Part shown: positions 1 to 8,814 of the stretch, piece by piece | Layout of the letters: every line of letters starts with the position of its first letter | Position numbering within the stretch: the stretch's first letter is position 1 | From: Stenotrophomonas maltophilia | Lineage (GTDB): Bacteria; Pseudomonadota; Gammaproteobacteria; Xanthomonadales; Xanthomonadaceae | DNA: 64,000 nucleotides | Assembly (NCBI RefSeq): GCF_900186865.1 | Contig: NZ_LT906480.1 | Location: 3,614,001 to 3,678,000, forward strand | Reading direction: 5' to 3' | Made by a program: the position numbers and the translations under genes | The notes under the pieces: generated by a model | What the model saw: only the letters and a program-made list of their open reading frames with translations | What the model was told of the DNA's origin: nothing | Database searches by the model: none

Positions 1-2
1 CG

Positions 3-1160
3 CGCCTGACCCATGCCACCCCGGCCGCCACCTACGCGCACTCGCCCGAGCGCAACTGGGAAAACGACACCGACCTGACCGAAGCGGCCAAGGCGGCCGG
101 CTGCAAGGACATCGCCCAGCAGCTGCTGTCGACCTCACGCTATGGCCGCGGCCCCCTGGTCGCCCTCGGTGGCGGCCGCGGTGAATTCACCACCGTGGAA
201 GAGCGCGATCCGGAATACGACGACAAGGTCGGCCAGCGCCTGGATGGCCGCAGCCTGGTGCAGGAATGGCAGCAGGCACACCCGCAGGGTGCCTACGTGT
301 GGAACAGCAAGCAGCTGGCCGCCGCCGCCAACGCACCGGCCATCCTTGGCCTGTTCGAGCCGGACCACATGCGCTACGAGTACGAGCGCCCGCAGGATCC
401 GGGCGGTGAGCCGAGCCTGGCCGAACTGACGGCTGCAGCGATCAAGAATCTGGCCAAGCACCAGGAAGGCTACGTGCTGATGATCGAAGGCGCGCGCATC
501 GACCACGCCAACCACAGCGGCAACGCCTACCGTGCACTGACCGAGACCGTGGCCCTGTCCGACGCAGTGCGCGTGGCCAACGAGCTGACCTCCGCCGACG
601 ACACCCTGATCATCGTCACCGCCGACCACTCGCACACGCTGAACTTCGTCGGCTACCCGGCGCGCGGCAACCCGATCCTGGGCAAGGTCAAGGACAAGGG
701 CGGCGAAGATGGCGCCGGCAAGCTGGACTACGCGCTGGACGGCACCGGCCAGCCGTACACCACGCTGAGCTACGCCAACGGCCCGGGCCACACCGGCAGC
801 AGCAACCAGCAGCCGGCCGGCCCGAAGCGTTACCCGCACAACCCGAGCAGCTTCGAACCGGCCAACGGCCGCCCGAACCTGCGCGAGGTCGACACCGAGC
901 ATCCGGACTACATGCAGGAAGCGCTGGTGCCGATGAAGTCCGAATCGCACGGTGGCGAGGACGTCGGCATCTGGGCACGCGGCCCGGGCAGCAAGGCGAT
1001 CCGCGGCACGCTGGAACAGAACGCGATCTATCACATGATCGTGCAGGCCACCCCGGCCCTGCGCGAGCGCCTGTGCCAGGCTGGCACTTGCGATGACAAG
1101 GGCGTGCCGGTGCAGCTGCCGGCACCGACCGCGTTCGAGCGCAAGGCCGAGGCCAAGTGA
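3..1160 (+). CDS. Alkaline phosphatase, PhoA-type (5' end outside window)
   Basis: The frame is open from the left edge, so the signal peptide and the nucleophilic serine region lie outside; 385 codons are visible. The visible part carries metal-ligand motifs of the alkaline phosphatase superfamily: ARIDHANHSG (Asp and His), VTADHSHT (Asp-His pair) and SESHGGEDVG followed by ARGPG (late His ligand). Family knowledge: these are periplasmic or secreted metalloenzymes that release phosphate from phosphomonoesters. The last codons overlap the next gene by a GTGA junction, so the two are probably co-transcribed. The family call is secure; substrate and exact export route cannot be judged from the fragment. 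Confidence 0.93.
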   Translation, partial: RLTHATPAATYAHSPERNWENDTDLTEAAKAAGCKDIAQQLLSTSRYGRGPLVALGGGRGEFTTVEERDPEYDDKVGQRLDGRSLVQEWQQAHPQGAYVWNSKQLAAAANAPAILGLFEPDHMRYEYERPQDPGGEPSLAELTAAAIKNLAKHQEGYVLMIEGARIDHANHSGNAYRALTETVALSDAVRVANELTSADDTLIIVTADHSHTLNFVGYPARGNPILGKVKDKGGEDGAGKLDYALDGTGQPYTTLSYANGPGHTGSSNQQPAGPKRYPHNPSSFEPANGRPNLREVDTEHPDYMQEALVPMKSESHGGEDVGIWARGPGSKAIRGTLEQNAIYHMIVQATPALRERLCQAGTCDDKGVPVQLPAPTAFERKAEAK

Positions 1161-1702
1161 TCGCACGGCAGGCCCGCCCTGACGCTGCCAGCGGCCGCTT
1201 CGCGCGGTCGCTGGCCCTGCTTGGCGTGCTGGTCAGCGCCACTGCAGCGGCACAGGCACCGGCATGCAAGCTGCTGACCGACGAACACGGGTTGTGGCCG
1301 CTGCCCAACTGCGAGGTGATCGATCACCGGCCGAAGATCAGCGCCGACACGCTGAAGGACCTGAATTACGACGACCACGGCCTGGCAGTGGTGTACGCCG
1401 ACCAGGGTTTCCACTACGTCGACCGCAAGGGCCACAGCCTGCCGGTGCTGACCTGGGACAACGGCCCGGAAACGCCGCAGGAAGGCCTGCTGCGCGCCCG
1501 CGTAGGCGACCGCGTGGGTTACTTCGACCTGACGTTCCGCCAGGTGGTACCCGGCACGTTCGATTTCGCATGGCCGTTCCAGGACGGCGTGGCCGAGGTC
1601 TGCAATGGTTGCCGTCGTGGTACGCCGGATGCCGATGGCCACACGCCGATGGAAGGCGGAGAGTGGTTCCGCATCGACCGTTCGGGTCGTCGGGTGAAGT
1701 AG
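1157..1702 (+). CDS. Secreted WG-repeat-like protein
   Basis: 181 residues starting at a GTG that overlaps the phosphatase stop (GTGA). The N-terminus has a basic stretch, then a hydrophobic segment (about residues 17-31) ending in an Ala-rich AAAQA site, so a Sec signal peptide is likely. The mature part has weak repeats of the type (G/Q)xFxYVDRKG, GYFDL and WFRIDRSGR, resembling WG repeats, which usually form beta-rich binding modules. No catalytic motif is visible. Tight coupling to the phosphatase suggests a periplasmic accessory role, which is inference. Its TAG stop lies at the head of a palindrome cluster (GTAG at 1699-1702). Confidence 0.75.
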   Translation: MIARQARPDAASGRFARSLALLGVLVSATAAAQAPACKLLTDEHGLWPLPNCEVIDHRPKISADTLKDLNYDDHGLAVVYADQGFHYVDRKGHSLPVLTWDNGPETPQEGLLRARVGDRVGYFDLTFRQVVPGTFDFAWPFQDGVAEVCNGCRRGTPDADGHTPMEGGEWFRIDRSGRRVK

Positions 1703-1785
1703 GGTTTTCGGCAGGGCTGCGCCCTGCACCTGCCGAAGCCGAAGCCAAATCAAGATCAAAAGCGGCTCTGGTTTTCTGTGAGTTG

Positions 1786-1889
1786 GGCGGGGCGGTGTGG
1801 GTGGTCAGGACACGCCGTAAACCCGTCCATGGGGGCTCGATGGCGCCATCCATGGCGCCAACGGTCCTGCCCACCCACACCGCCCCACC
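1786..1889. repeat. 104-bp palindromic module, copy 1
   Basis: Identical by eye, base for base, to 57983-58086. The ends form an inverted repeat (GGGCGGTGTGGGTGG at 1790-1804 pairs with 1871-1885), and the centre holds a second palindrome around ATGGCGCCATCCATGGCGCC. As RNA it would fold into a long two-tier hairpin. No open reading frame of note. Confidence 0.9.
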
Positions 1890-1964
1890 CCCGACAGATT
1901 TCCGATGACGGTTGGACCATCCACGCCCTGCGTGGATGAAATCTGTCAAATATCGAAATAAATC

Positions 1965-2005
1965 GGGGTCAGATCCGTTTTCCGCAGGAAAACGGATCTG
2001 ACCCC
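1965..2005. repeat. Perfect 18-bp stem-loop beginning GGGGTCAGATCC
   Basis: GGGGTCAGATCCGTTTTC is followed by five loop bases and its exact reverse complement. A related stem beginning GGGTCAGAGCC flanks 60809-60901. No T-run follows, so it is not a standard terminator. Confidence 0.85.
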
Positions 2006-2040
2006 AAGAGCAATTCCGACAGTTCGCAGGAAACTGTCGA

Positions 2041-2144
2041 AGGCGGGGTGGGTCCGGTTGCGGGGGCGTGAGCCGCATGGATGCGGCGACCGAGCTTACA
2101 TGGACGTACTTGCAGCGGCCCCCGCAACCGGACCCACCCCGCCT
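2041..2144. repeat. Palindrome with 27-bp perfect arms
   Basis: Left arm 2041-2067 and right arm 2118-2144 are exact reverse complements (AGGCGGGGTGGGTCC at the outer end), enclosing about 50 bases. The same arms, 25 bp perfect, occur at 39513-39537 and 39749-39773 around a much longer insert. Confidence 0.88.
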
Positions 2145-2164
2145 ACCCTCAGGAAACCAGCTTC

Positions 2165-2192
2165 TGCTGTTGCTGTTGCTGTTGCTGTTGCT
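2165..2192. repeat. Hexanucleotide tandem repeat (TGCTGT, about 4.7 copies)
   Basis: Four full TGCTGT units followed by TGCT. It lies in the right flank of cluster I, about 55 bases before the preferred tilS start. The left flank of the same cluster has GCCGAA twice, and cluster III has GCCGAA three times (57936-57953), so copy number differs between copies. Confidence 0.85.
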
Positions 2193-2248
2193 CTGGATCG
2201 TAGCGGGTGCAGGGCGCAGCCCTGCCGAGCAACCCTATACTTGCCACC

Positions 2249-3535
2249 GTGACTGCCTTCCCTGCCCTCGTTCCGCTGGATGCGCCGCTGCTGGTGGGCT
2301 ACAGCGGTGGCGTCGACTCCACCGTGCTGCTGCACTGGCTGTGGCGCTGCGCGCAGACTTCCGGCAGCGCCCTGCGCGCGGTGCACGTGCATCACGGCCT
2401 GCAACCCGATGCGGATGACTGGGTGCTGCACTGCCGGCAGCAATGCGACGCCTGGGGCATTGAGCTGGCCGTGCACCGCGTGCAGGTCGAGAACGGCACA
2501 GGCCTGGGCACCGAAGGTGCCGCGCGACAGGCACGACGCGCCGCGTTCGCGGCTGAGCTGCGCGACGGTGAGACGCTGGCACTGGCGCAGCACCAGGACG
2601 ACCAGGCCGAGACCTTCCTGTTGCGCGCCCTGCGCGCTTCCGGCGTCGATGGCCTGGCGGCGATGTCCACGCACAGCCGCCTTGGCGAACATCCCTTGTG
2701 GCGCCCGCTGCTGGCGGTACCACGCAGTGCACTGCTCGACTACGCGCGCCAGCACGCGCTGCGCTGGATCGAAGACCCCAGCAACGCGGAAGACCACGCC
2801 GATCGCAACTTCCTGCGCCTGCAGGTGTTGCCGTTGCTGCGCCAGCGCTGGCCGCATGCGGCTGCAGCATTGGCGGGCAGCGCGACGCATTGCCGGCAGA
2901 CCCGCGAACTGCTGGACGAGGAAGACGCCGAGCTGATCGCGCATCTGGAAGTGGCACCGCGCGTGCTGTCACTGGAACTGCTGCGCCAGATGTCGCCGCG
3001 CCGCGCAGCACGCGTGCTGCGCGCGTGGGTGCTGGGCCATGATGCGGCACCGTTGCCGGCCTCGGTGTTGCAGCAGGCGCTGGAGGAGCTGTTGCCAGCC
3101 GACACCGACCGCCAGGCGCGTGTGCGCTGGCAGCAGCACGTGATCCAGCAATGGCGCGACCACGCCTATCTGCTGCCGGCCCGGCTGCCCTCGCTGCCCC
3201 TCGACTGGCAGGCCGTGTGGGATGGCCGTGCACCGCTGCCATTGCCCGACGGCGGCCAGCTGAGCCTGCTGGGCGCCGGCGCTTTCGAACAGCCACTGCA
3301 GGTCCGTGCACGCGTGGGCGGCGAGCGCATCCTGCTGCCGGGTCGCCAGCATTCGCACGCGCTGAAGGACTGCCTGCAACGCGAGCACCTCGCCCCCTGG
3401 CGACGCGCGCAGCTGCCGCTGATCTTTGATGGCCCGCAGTTGCTGGCCGCCGCCGACGTGGTCATCGCCGCACCGCTGCAGGCCTGGTTGCAGGCGCATG
3501 ACGCGCAGTTGCAGTGGCGCCCGGGCGGCTGGTGA
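2249..3535 (+). CDS. tilS: tRNA(Ile)-lysidine synthase TilS
   Basis: Modifies C34 of the CAU-anticodon tRNA-Ile with lysine using ATP, so the tRNA reads AUA and is charged with isoleucine; cytosolic and essential in most bacteria. The N-type PP-loop SGGVDS sits at residues 19-24 from this start, followed by HQDDQAETFLLR and SGVDGL motifs, then the substrate-binding and C-terminal domains; 428 residues is normal for TilS. The GTG at 2249 is preferred because the upstream in-frame GTG at 2207 lies inside a dispersed repeat (2206-2225) and the extra residues look unlike TilS. No clear Shine-Dalgarno precedes either start, so the start is uncertain. xseB and ispA follow on the same strand. Confidence 0.95.
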   Translation: MTAFPALVPLDAPLLVGYSGGVDSTVLLHWLWRCAQTSGSALRAVHVHHGLQPDADDWVLHCRQQCDAWGIELAVHRVQVENGTGLGTEGAARQARRAAFAAELRDGETLALAQHQDDQAETFLLRALRASGVDGLAAMSTHSRLGEHPLWRPLLAVPRSALLDYARQHALRWIEDPSNAEDHADRNFLRLQVLPLLRQRWPHAAAALAGSATHCRQTRELLDEEDAELIAHLEVAPRVLSLELLRQMSPRRAARVLRAWVLGHDAAPLPASVLQQALEELLPADTDRQARVRWQQHVIQQWRDHAYLLPARLPSLPLDWQAVWDGRAPLPLPDGGQLSLLGAGAFEQPLQVRARVGGERILLPGRQHSHALKDCLQREHLAPWRRAQLPLIFDGPQLLAAADVVIAAPLQAWLQAHDAQLQWRPGGW

Positions 3536-3571
3536 ATTGACCCCCGCGCGCGGCCCGTCCACACTTGCCGC

Positions 3572-3832
3572 ATGGCCAAGAAGTCCCCCGAAAACGCCTC
3601 CCCCGTCGCCCAGTTCGAGCAGTCGCTCGAATCGCTGGAGCAGCTGGTGGAGCAGATGGAAACCGGCGAGCTGAGCCTGGAAGCTTCGCTCAGTGCTTAC
3701 GAGCGTGGTGTCGGTCTGTACCGCCAGTGCCAGCAGGCACTGGAGCAGGCCGAACTGCGCGTGCGCCTGCTCAGTGATCCGGCGCAGCCGGAAGCCTCCG
3801 AGCCCTTCGACCCGCCCAGCCATGACGGCTGA
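3572..3832 (+). CDS. xseB: Exodeoxyribonuclease VII small subunit
   Basis: 86 residues, the usual size. The core has the family pattern ([20 protein letters not shown], then [13 protein letters not shown] and a helix ending in [11 protein letters not shown]), forming a helical hairpin that binds the large subunit XseA to make exonuclease VII, a single-strand-specific nuclease producing oligonucleotides. The large subunit is not in this window. The 3' end overlaps the start of ispA by 11 bases, indicating translational coupling, as in the xseB-ispA pairs of many proteobacteria. Confidence 0.95.
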   Translation: MAKKSPENASPVAQFEQSLESLEQLVEQMETGELSLEASLSAYERGVGLYRQCQQALEQAELRVRLLSDPAQPEASEPFDPPSHDG

Positions 3833-4700
3833 GGTTCTGTTCGCGCGCTGGCGCGACCGTATCGAAAGCCAGCTCGATGCCGCCCTGCCCTCGCCTGCCG
3901 AGGCGCCGCAGCGCCTGCATCAGGCCATGCGCTATTCGGTGCTTGGTGGCGGCAAGCGCATGCGGCCCCTGCTGGTCTACGCCAGTGGTCACCTGTTCGG
4001 TGCGCAGCCGGAAAGCCTGGATGCGGCGGCCATGTCCGTCGAGCTGATCCATGCCTATTCGCTGGTGCATGACGACCTTCCGGCGATGGATGACGACGCC
4101 CTGCGTCGCGGCAAGCCCACCACCCACATCGCCTTCGACGAAGCCACCGCGATCCTTGCTGGCGACGCCCTGCAGACCCGCGCCTTCGGCCTGCTGGCCG
4201 ATGCGCCGCTGCCGGCCACGTTGCGCGTGGCCTGCCTGCAGACCCTGGCCCACGCCTCAGGCGCGTCCGGCATGTGTGGCGGCCAGGCGCTGGACATCGA
4301 TGCCACCGGCCAGCAGCAGACGCTGGCGGCGCTGACCCGCATGCACGCGCTGAAGACCGGCGCGCTGATCCGCGCGGCAGTGCGCATGGGCGCGCTGTGC
4401 GGCCAGGCCCACGAACCGCAGTTGGCCCAGCTCGACAGTTTCGCCGATGCACTCGGCCTGGCCTTCCAGGTCCGCGATGACATCCTCGATGTCGAAGCCA
4501 GTTCCGAACAGCTGGGCAAGACTGCCGGCAAGGACCAGGCGCAGGACAAGAGCACCTTCCCCGCCCTGCTTGGCATGGACGGCGCAAAGGCACAGCTGCA
4601 CGAGCTCGCAGCGCGCATGCAGTCGATCCTGGCCGGGTATGGCGAGGAAGCCGACGCGCTGCGCGCGCTGGCGACGCTGGCGGTGGAACGCGATCACTGA
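3822..4700 (+). CDS. ispA: Farnesyl diphosphate synthase family (geranyltranstransferase)
   Basis: 292 residues. Short-chain trans-prenyltransferase that condenses isopentenyl diphosphate with dimethylallyl and geranyl diphosphate to give farnesyl diphosphate, precursor of quinones and undecaprenyl carrier. Visible motifs: GGGKRMRP (residues 42-49), the first Asp-rich motif DDLPAMDDD (84-92) with following RRGKPTTH, and the second motif DDILDVE (about 214-220) followed by GKTAGKD. The ATG at 3822 gives the normal N-terminus and overlaps xseB by 11 bases. A hairpin with A-run and T-run follows. Confidence 0.94.
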   Translation: MTAEVLFARWRDRIESQLDAALPSPAEAPQRLHQAMRYSVLGGGKRMRPLLVYASGHLFGAQPESLDAAAMSVELIHAYSLVHDDLPAMDDDALRRGKPTTHIAFDEATAILAGDALQTRAFGLLADAPLPATLRVACLQTLAHASGASGMCGGQALDIDATGQQQTLAALTRMHALKTGALIRAAVRMGALCGQAHEPQLAQLDSFADALGLAFQVRDDILDVEASSEQLGKTAGKDQAQDKSTFPALLGMDGAKAQLHELAARMQSILAGYGEEADALRALATLAVERDH

Positions 4701-4733
4701 TCGCTGCACGCGGCCCGGCATTCCCCGCACACG

Positions 4734-4760
4734 AAAACGCCCGGCAGTGCCGGGCGTTTT
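4734..4760. terminator. Bidirectional terminator between ispA and the DUF4870 gene
   Basis: AAAACGCCCGGCA and TGCCGGGCGTTTT form a strong stem with an A-run on one side and a T-run on the other, between two convergent genes, so it can end transcription in both directions. Confidence 0.9.
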
Positions 4761-4781
4761 CAGTTCCGCGTGCGGACGATC

Positions 4782-5156
4782 CTACTTGATCAGGCGCAGC
4801 GCGAACGGGTAGCGATAGGCTTCGCCGTTGTTGGCCTTGACCGCAGCGATGATGCTGAACACCAGGCTGATGATGCCGACGATCGGGGCCAGGAACACGC
4901 CGATGATCACGATGGTGAGGATCATGCTGATGACCATGGCGATGGTCACGGTGATCTGGAAGTTCAGGGCTTCCTTGGCCTGGTCGGTCACGAAGGCCTT
5001 GCCAGCATCGTCCTTGTTGATCAGCCAGATGATCAGCGCGCCGATGAAGCCGGTGAAGATGCCCAGCAGGTGCGCGGCCAGGGCCATGGTGCGCTGATCG
5101 GCCGGAACGTCGGCGGTGGCCGGTGGCGGCGGCGGGACGTTATCGAATTCACTCAC
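4782..5156 (-). CDS. DUF4870 family membrane protein
   Basis: 124 residues from a GTG start (VSEFDNV), chosen because AGGAG lies seven bases upstream; an ATG 14 codons further upstream lacks such a site. The N-terminus has a Pro run (PPPPP), then three predicted membrane helices: about residues 26-46 (HLLGIFTGFIGALIIWLI), 67-90 and 90-108 (VIIGVFLAPIVGIISLVFS). The family is known as small integral membrane proteins of unknown role, often near stress or envelope genes. Nothing in the neighbours points to a specific function. Confidence 0.85.
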   Translation of the reverse strand: MSEFDNVPPPPPATADVPADQRTMALAAHLLGIFTGFIGALIIWLINKDDAGKAFVTDQAKEALNFQITVTIAMVISMILTIVIIGVFLAPIVGIISLVFSIIAAVKANNGEAYRYPFALRLIK

Positions 5157-5243
5157 GACAAAACTCCTTTTCATTGGGTGGTCTTGACCAACCAGCACCC
5201 AGCTGATTGCGTCAGGCGGGCATAGCTTACGCCATCGACGGCA

Positions 5244-6611
5244 TCAATCATTACCTGCGATGGTCATCCGCCCCAACAGGATCGAACCGGTCCGGATGTG
5301 CGAGCGGGGATCGACGTCGCTGCCGACCGCCTCGATGCTGCTGAACATCTCGCGCAGGTTGCCGGCGATGGTGATGCCGTCCACCGGGTACTGGATCTCG
5401 CCGTTCTCGACCCGGAAGCCACCCGCGCCACGCGAATAGTCGCCGGTCACGCCGTTCACGCCCTGCCCCATCAGCTCGGTCACCAGCAGGCCATCGCCCA
5501 TCTGCCGCGCGATGTCCTGCAGCGGGCCGGCATTGGCCGCCAACTGCAGGTTGTGCACGCCACCGGCGTTGGCGGTGGTCTGCAGGCCCAGCTTGCGTGC
5601 CGAGTAGCTGCCCAGCACATAGCGCTGCAGCACGCCGTCGCGGACCAGAGCCGAGGCCCGGGTGGCCACGCCGTCGCCGTCGAAGGCGGCCGAGCGCAGG
5701 CCACGACGCAGGTGGGGCAGCTCCTCGATCTGCATCCATTCCGGGAACAGGCGCTGGCCAACGCTGTCCAGCAGGAAGCTGGCCTGGCGATACAGAGCAC
5801 CGCCGGACACCGCCGAGAGCAGGTGCCCGACCAGGCTGCGCGCCACTTCCGGGGCGAACAGCACCGGCATGCTGCCGGTGGCCAGCGATCGTGGCTGCAG
5901 GCGGGCGACAGTACGCTCGGCGGCACGACGTCCGACCAGGCCGACGTCCTCCAGGTCCTCGCGAGCCAGCGCACTGGTGTACCAGCCGTCACGCTGCATG
6001 CCATCGCCCTGCCCGGCGATCAGCGCACAACCGACCGAATGGTGGGTGCCGCGCTCACGGCCGATGAAACCATGCGAATTGGCATAGACCGACAGGCTCT
6101 GCATGCTCGACACCGAGGCGCCGTCGGAATTGCGGATCTGCGCATCGGCCTCACGGCCTGCGGCTTCGCAAGCCAGGGCCAGGTCCACCGCCTCGTCGGC
6201 CTGCAGCGCCCACGGGTGCCAGCCGTCCAGGTCCGGGAAGTGGGTGGCCATCAGGGCCGCCTCGGCCAGGCCGGCGGCCGTGTCATCTTCGGTATGCCGG
6301 GCGATGGCGCAGGCCTGCTCGACCGTGGCCGCCAGGCTGGCCTCGTTCAGGTCGCCGGTGCTGGCGCTGCCCTTGCGTTGGCCGAAATACACAGTGACGG
6401 CGATGCCGCGGTCGCGGGTGGACTGCACGGTTTCGACCTCGCCGAGGCGGACATTCACCTCCAGCCCGCGGTCTTCGCTGCAGCTGACTTCAGCCTGGCT
6501 GGCGCCCAGCGCGCGGGCGCGGTCGAGCAGCTGCTGGGAGAGGTCGGCCAGCCGTTCCAGCCGGGCCGGGCTGTCGTCGCCGACGGCGGCTTCAGGGGCG
6601 ATCACGTTCAA
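5244..6611 (-). CDS. pmbA: Metalloprotease PmbA/TldE
   Basis: 455 residues, the expected length. PmbA (TldE) forms a heterodimer with TldD; the TldD/E protease degrades unfolded peptides and in enterobacteria processes microcin B17 and the CcdA antitoxin. The protein lacks a HExxxH zinc motif, which is normal for this subunit, and keeps the Gly-rich C-terminal half (GVNGVTGDYSRGAGGFRVENG, late SGSILLGRM-like end). The partner tldD lies 0.7 kb away at 7309-8754, separated by darP. Divergent from darP with a 68-base gap. Confidence 0.94.
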   Translation of the reverse strand: MNVIAPEAAVGDDSPARLERLADLSQQLLDRARALGASQAEVSCSEDRGLEVNVRLGEVETVQSTRDRGIAVTVYFGQRKGSASTGDLNEASLAATVEQACAIARHTEDDTAAGLAEAALMATHFPDLDGWHPWALQADEAVDLALACEAAGREADAQIRNSDGASVSSMQSLSVYANSHGFIGRERGTHHSVGCALIAGQGDGMQRDGWYTSALAREDLEDVGLVGRRAAERTVARLQPRSLATGSMPVLFAPEVARSLVGHLLSAVSGGALYRQASFLLDSVGQRLFPEWMQIEELPHLRRGLRSAAFDGDGVATRASALVRDGVLQRYVLGSYSARKLGLQTTANAGGVHNLQLAANAGPLQDIARQMGDGLLVTELMGQGVNGVTGDYSRGAGGFRVENGEIQYPVDGITIAGNLREMFSSIEAVGSDVDPRSHIRTGSILLGRMTIAGND

Positions 6612-6632
6612 TGCTTTATCCTGTACGGGTTG

Positions 6633-6663
6633 GGCCCGGCATCACGCCGGGCGACTTTTTTTG
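6633..6663 (+). terminator. Terminator-like hairpin just upstream of darP
   Basis: GCCCGGC and GCCGGGC pair across five bases and are followed after three bases by seven Ts. It sits between the divergent starts of pmbA and darP, on the darP strand, 17 bases before the darP ATG. This is an unusual place for a terminator; it may attenuate darP or stop transcripts arriving antisense through pmbA. Confidence 0.6.
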
Positions 6664-6679
6664 AAATCAGGTATGGACG

Positions 6680-7267
6680 ATGCGCGGACGCGACGAAGAA
6701 ACCGGTGAATTCCACGACAAGAGCCGCAGCCAGAACCGGCGCGACGCGCTCGACGTCCTGGCCCTGGGCGAAAAACTGGTGTCGCTGACACCGGCCCAGC
6801 TGGCGCGCCTGCCGATCCCGGAAGACCTGCTGCCGCACATCGCCGAGTGCAAGCGCATCACCGCGCACATCGCCCACAAGCGCCAGCTGGCGTTCCTGGC
6901 CAAGCACATGCGCCGCGAAGAAGAAGCCACGCTGGATGCGATCCGCGATGCGCTGGATGCCAACAGCGAAACCGGCCGCCGCGAAGTGGCGATGATGCAC
7001 CGCGTGGAAGACTGGCGCGAGCGCCTGCTGGCCGAAGGTGACAAGGCGCTGGCCGCCCTGCTGGACGATTACCCGCAGGCCGACCGCCAGCAGCTGCGCA
7101 CGCTGGTGCGCAATGCGCAGGCCGAGAAGGCGAAGAACAAGCCGCCGCGTGCCTATCGCGAGATCTACCAGGTGCTGCGCGCACTGATGCTGCCGGCGGC
7201 GCTCGGCCTGAAGGCCAGCGCCGAAGACGCTGGCCACGTCGAAGCCGACGAGGCCGACGAGGACTGA
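6680..7267 (+). CDS. darP: Ribosome biogenesis factor DarP (YjgA, DUF615)
   Basis: 195 residues, close to the 183 of E. coli YjgA. The protein is basic and helical, with the family's N-terminal [23 protein letters not shown] pattern and the helices around [22 protein letters not shown]. Known role: associates with late 50S precursors and promotes correct peptidyl-transferase centre assembly. In E. coli yjgA and pmbA are also adjacent. The ATG at 6680 has only a weak AGGT upstream; an out-of-frame ATG lies seven bases before it. Confidence 0.92.
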   Translation: MRGRDEETGEFHDKSRSQNRRDALDVLALGEKLVSLTPAQLARLPIPEDLLPHIAECKRITAHIAHKRQLAFLAKHMRREEEATLDAIRDALDANSETGRREVAMMHRVEDWRERLLAEGDKALAALLDDYPQADRQQLRTLVRNAQAEKAKNKPPRAYREIYQVLRALMLPAALGLKASAEDAGHVEADEADED

Positions 7268-7277
7268 GTCCGCGCTG

Positions 7278-7310
7278 GAGCGGGCGGTGGCGCTGGCCAT
7301 CGCCCGGCTC
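7278..7310. terminator. Imperfect hairpin between convergent darP and tldD
   Basis: GAGCGGGCGGTGGC and GGCCATCGCCCGGCTC pair with a few mismatches and reach into the tldD stop codon. There is no T-run, so it is only a candidate bidirectional terminator. Confidence 0.45.
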
Positions 7311-8754
7311 AGGCCTGGGTACCGCCGACGGTGATGCCCTCGATCAACAGCGACGGCTGGCCGACACCCACCGGCACGCTCTGCCCGTCCTTGCCACAGA
7401 TACCCACGCCCTCGTCCAGGGCCAGGTCGTTGCCGACCATCCGCACCTTCTGCATGGTTTCCGGACCGTTGCCGATCAGGGTCGCCCCCTTCACCGGCGC
7501 GGTGATGCGGCCATCCTCGATCAGGTAGGCCTCGGTGGCCGAGAACACGTACTTGCCGCTGGTGATGTCGACCTGTCCGCCGCCGAAGTTCACTGCATAC
7601 AGGCCCTTCTTCACCGAGCGGATCATTTCCTGCGGGTCGTGCTGGCCGGCGCGCATGTAGGTATTGGTCATGCGCGGCATGGTCAGGTGCGCGAACGATT
7701 CGCGACGCCCGTTGCCGGTCGGTGCCATGCCCATCAGGCGTGCATTGAGGCTGTCCTGCATGTAGCCGACCAGGATGCCGTCCTCGATCAGCGTGGTGCA
7801 CTGGCTCGGGTGGCCTTCGTCGTCGATGTTGAGCGAACCGCGACGCCCGTCCAGGGTTCCATCGTCGACGATGGTCACGCCCGGTGCCGCCACGCGTTCG
7901 CCGATGCGGCCGGCGTAGACGCTGGTGCCCTTGCGGTTGAAGTCGCCTTCCAGGCCGTGGCCGACCGCTTCATGCAGCAGCACGCCGGGCCAGCCAGGTC
8001 CCAGTACCACCGGCATCACGCCGGCCGGCGCCGGCACGGCGTCCAGGTTCACCAGCGCCTGGCGCAGGGCCTCGCGCGCAAATGCTTCCGGGCGGCCATC
8101 AGCAAACAGTTCCCCGTAGCCATAGCGGCCACCGCCACCGGCATAGCCGGACTCGCGGCGGCCGTTGTGTTCGACGATCACCTGCACGTTCAGGCGTACC
8201 AGCGGGCGCACGTCAGCGCCCAGCACGCCGTCGCTGCGCGCGATGAGCACCGTGTCCACGCCGCCGGACAGGCTCACCATCACCTGCTTCACGCGCGGGT
8301 CGGCGGCACGCAGGTAGCCGTCCAGGCGCTTCAGCACCTCGACCTTTGCCTCGTTGCCGACGCCATCGATGGGATCCAGCGCCGGATACAGCGCGCGTGA
8401 ATTGCCGCGCAGCAGCGAGCGCCCGGACTGCGCGCCACCCTCGCGCGAAATCGCACGCGCCGACTGCGCCGCGGCCAGCAGCGCGTCGGCATGGATGTCG
8501 TCGGAGTAGGCGAATCCGGTCTTCTCGCCGGACATCGCCCGTACGCCCACGCCTTGCTCGATGGAATGGGCACCGTCCTTGACGATGCCGTCTTCCACGC
8601 TCCAGCTCTCGCGGCGGGCGTGCTGGAAATAGAGGTCGCCGAAGTCCACACCGGGGCCGAGCAGCTGGCCGAAGGTGCGCTCCAGGCCATCGGTATCCAG
8701 CCCGCCGGGGCGCAGCAGGCGATCTTGGGCAAGCGTCAGGGCGATATCAGTCAT
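7309..8754 (-). CDS. tldD: Metalloprotease TldD
   Basis: 481 residues from the ATG at 8754 ([10 protein letters not shown]). Catalytic subunit of the TldD/PmbA protease: the zinc motif HEAVGH is at residues 261-266, with later [21 protein letters not shown] and [18 protein letters not shown] regions typical of the family. It works with PmbA, encoded at 5244-6611. The adjoining upstream gene yhdP is on the same strand with a 60-base gap, and the order rng-yhdP-tldD is widely conserved, so an operon is likely. Confidence 0.95.
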   Translation of the reverse strand: MTDIALTLAQDRLLRPGGLDTDGLERTFGQLLGPGVDFGDLYFQHARRESWSVEDGIVKDGAHSIEQGVGVRAMSGEKTGFAYSDDIHADALLAAAQSARAISREGGAQSGRSLLRGNSRALYPALDPIDGVGNEAKVEVLKRLDGYLRAADPRVKQVMVSLSGGVDTVLIARSDGVLGADVRPLVRLNVQVIVEHNGRRESGYAGGGGRYGYGELFADGRPEAFAREALRQALVNLDAVPAPAGVMPVVLGPGWPGVLLHEAVGHGLEGDFNRKGTSVYAGRIGERVAAPGVTIVDDGTLDGRRGSLNIDDEGHPSQCTTLIEDGILVGYMQDSLNARLMGMAPTGNGRRESFAHLTMPRMTNTYMRAGQHDPQEMIRSVKKGLYAVNFGGGQVDITSGKYVFSATEAYLIEDGRITAPVKGATLIGNGPETMQKVRMVGNDLALDEGVGICGKDGQSVPVGVGQPSLLIEGITVGGTQA

Positions 8755-8814
8755 GGTTCTCGATCTGGGGGTGCTGGGGCGCTCAGGCAAGCCCCGTGAA
8801 CAGGAGGTCCACGC

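Larger units (their letters stand above)
1703..2248. repeat. Intergenic palindrome cluster I
   Basis: A stretch of about 545 bases with no convincing gene, filled with nested inverted repeats. In order: a GCAGGGCTGCGCCCTGC module (1711-1730), short GCCGAA repeats, a 104-bp module (1786-1889), an inverted GACAGATTTC/GAAATCTGTC pair enclosing a SMAG-like palindrome (about 1893-1948), a perfect stem-loop (1965-2005), a GACAGTT/AACTGTC hairpin (about 2018-2039), a palindrome with 27-bp perfect arms (2041-2144), a hexanucleotide run (2165-2192) and the first module in inverted orientation (2206-2225). The outer modules mirror each other, so the cluster looks like one composite unit. Related clusters lie at 39.4-39.9 and 57.9-58.5 kb. 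Confidence 0.85.

Noticed and set aside
1703..2248. Small frames within palindrome cluster I
   Set aside because: They exist only because inverted repeats lack stops, have no ribosome-binding site and read through hairpins.
5244..8754. pmbA and tldD as part of a peptide natural-product cluster
   Set aside because: No precursor peptide or cyclodehydratase genes are near; the pair has the ordinary housekeeping setting with darP and yhdP.
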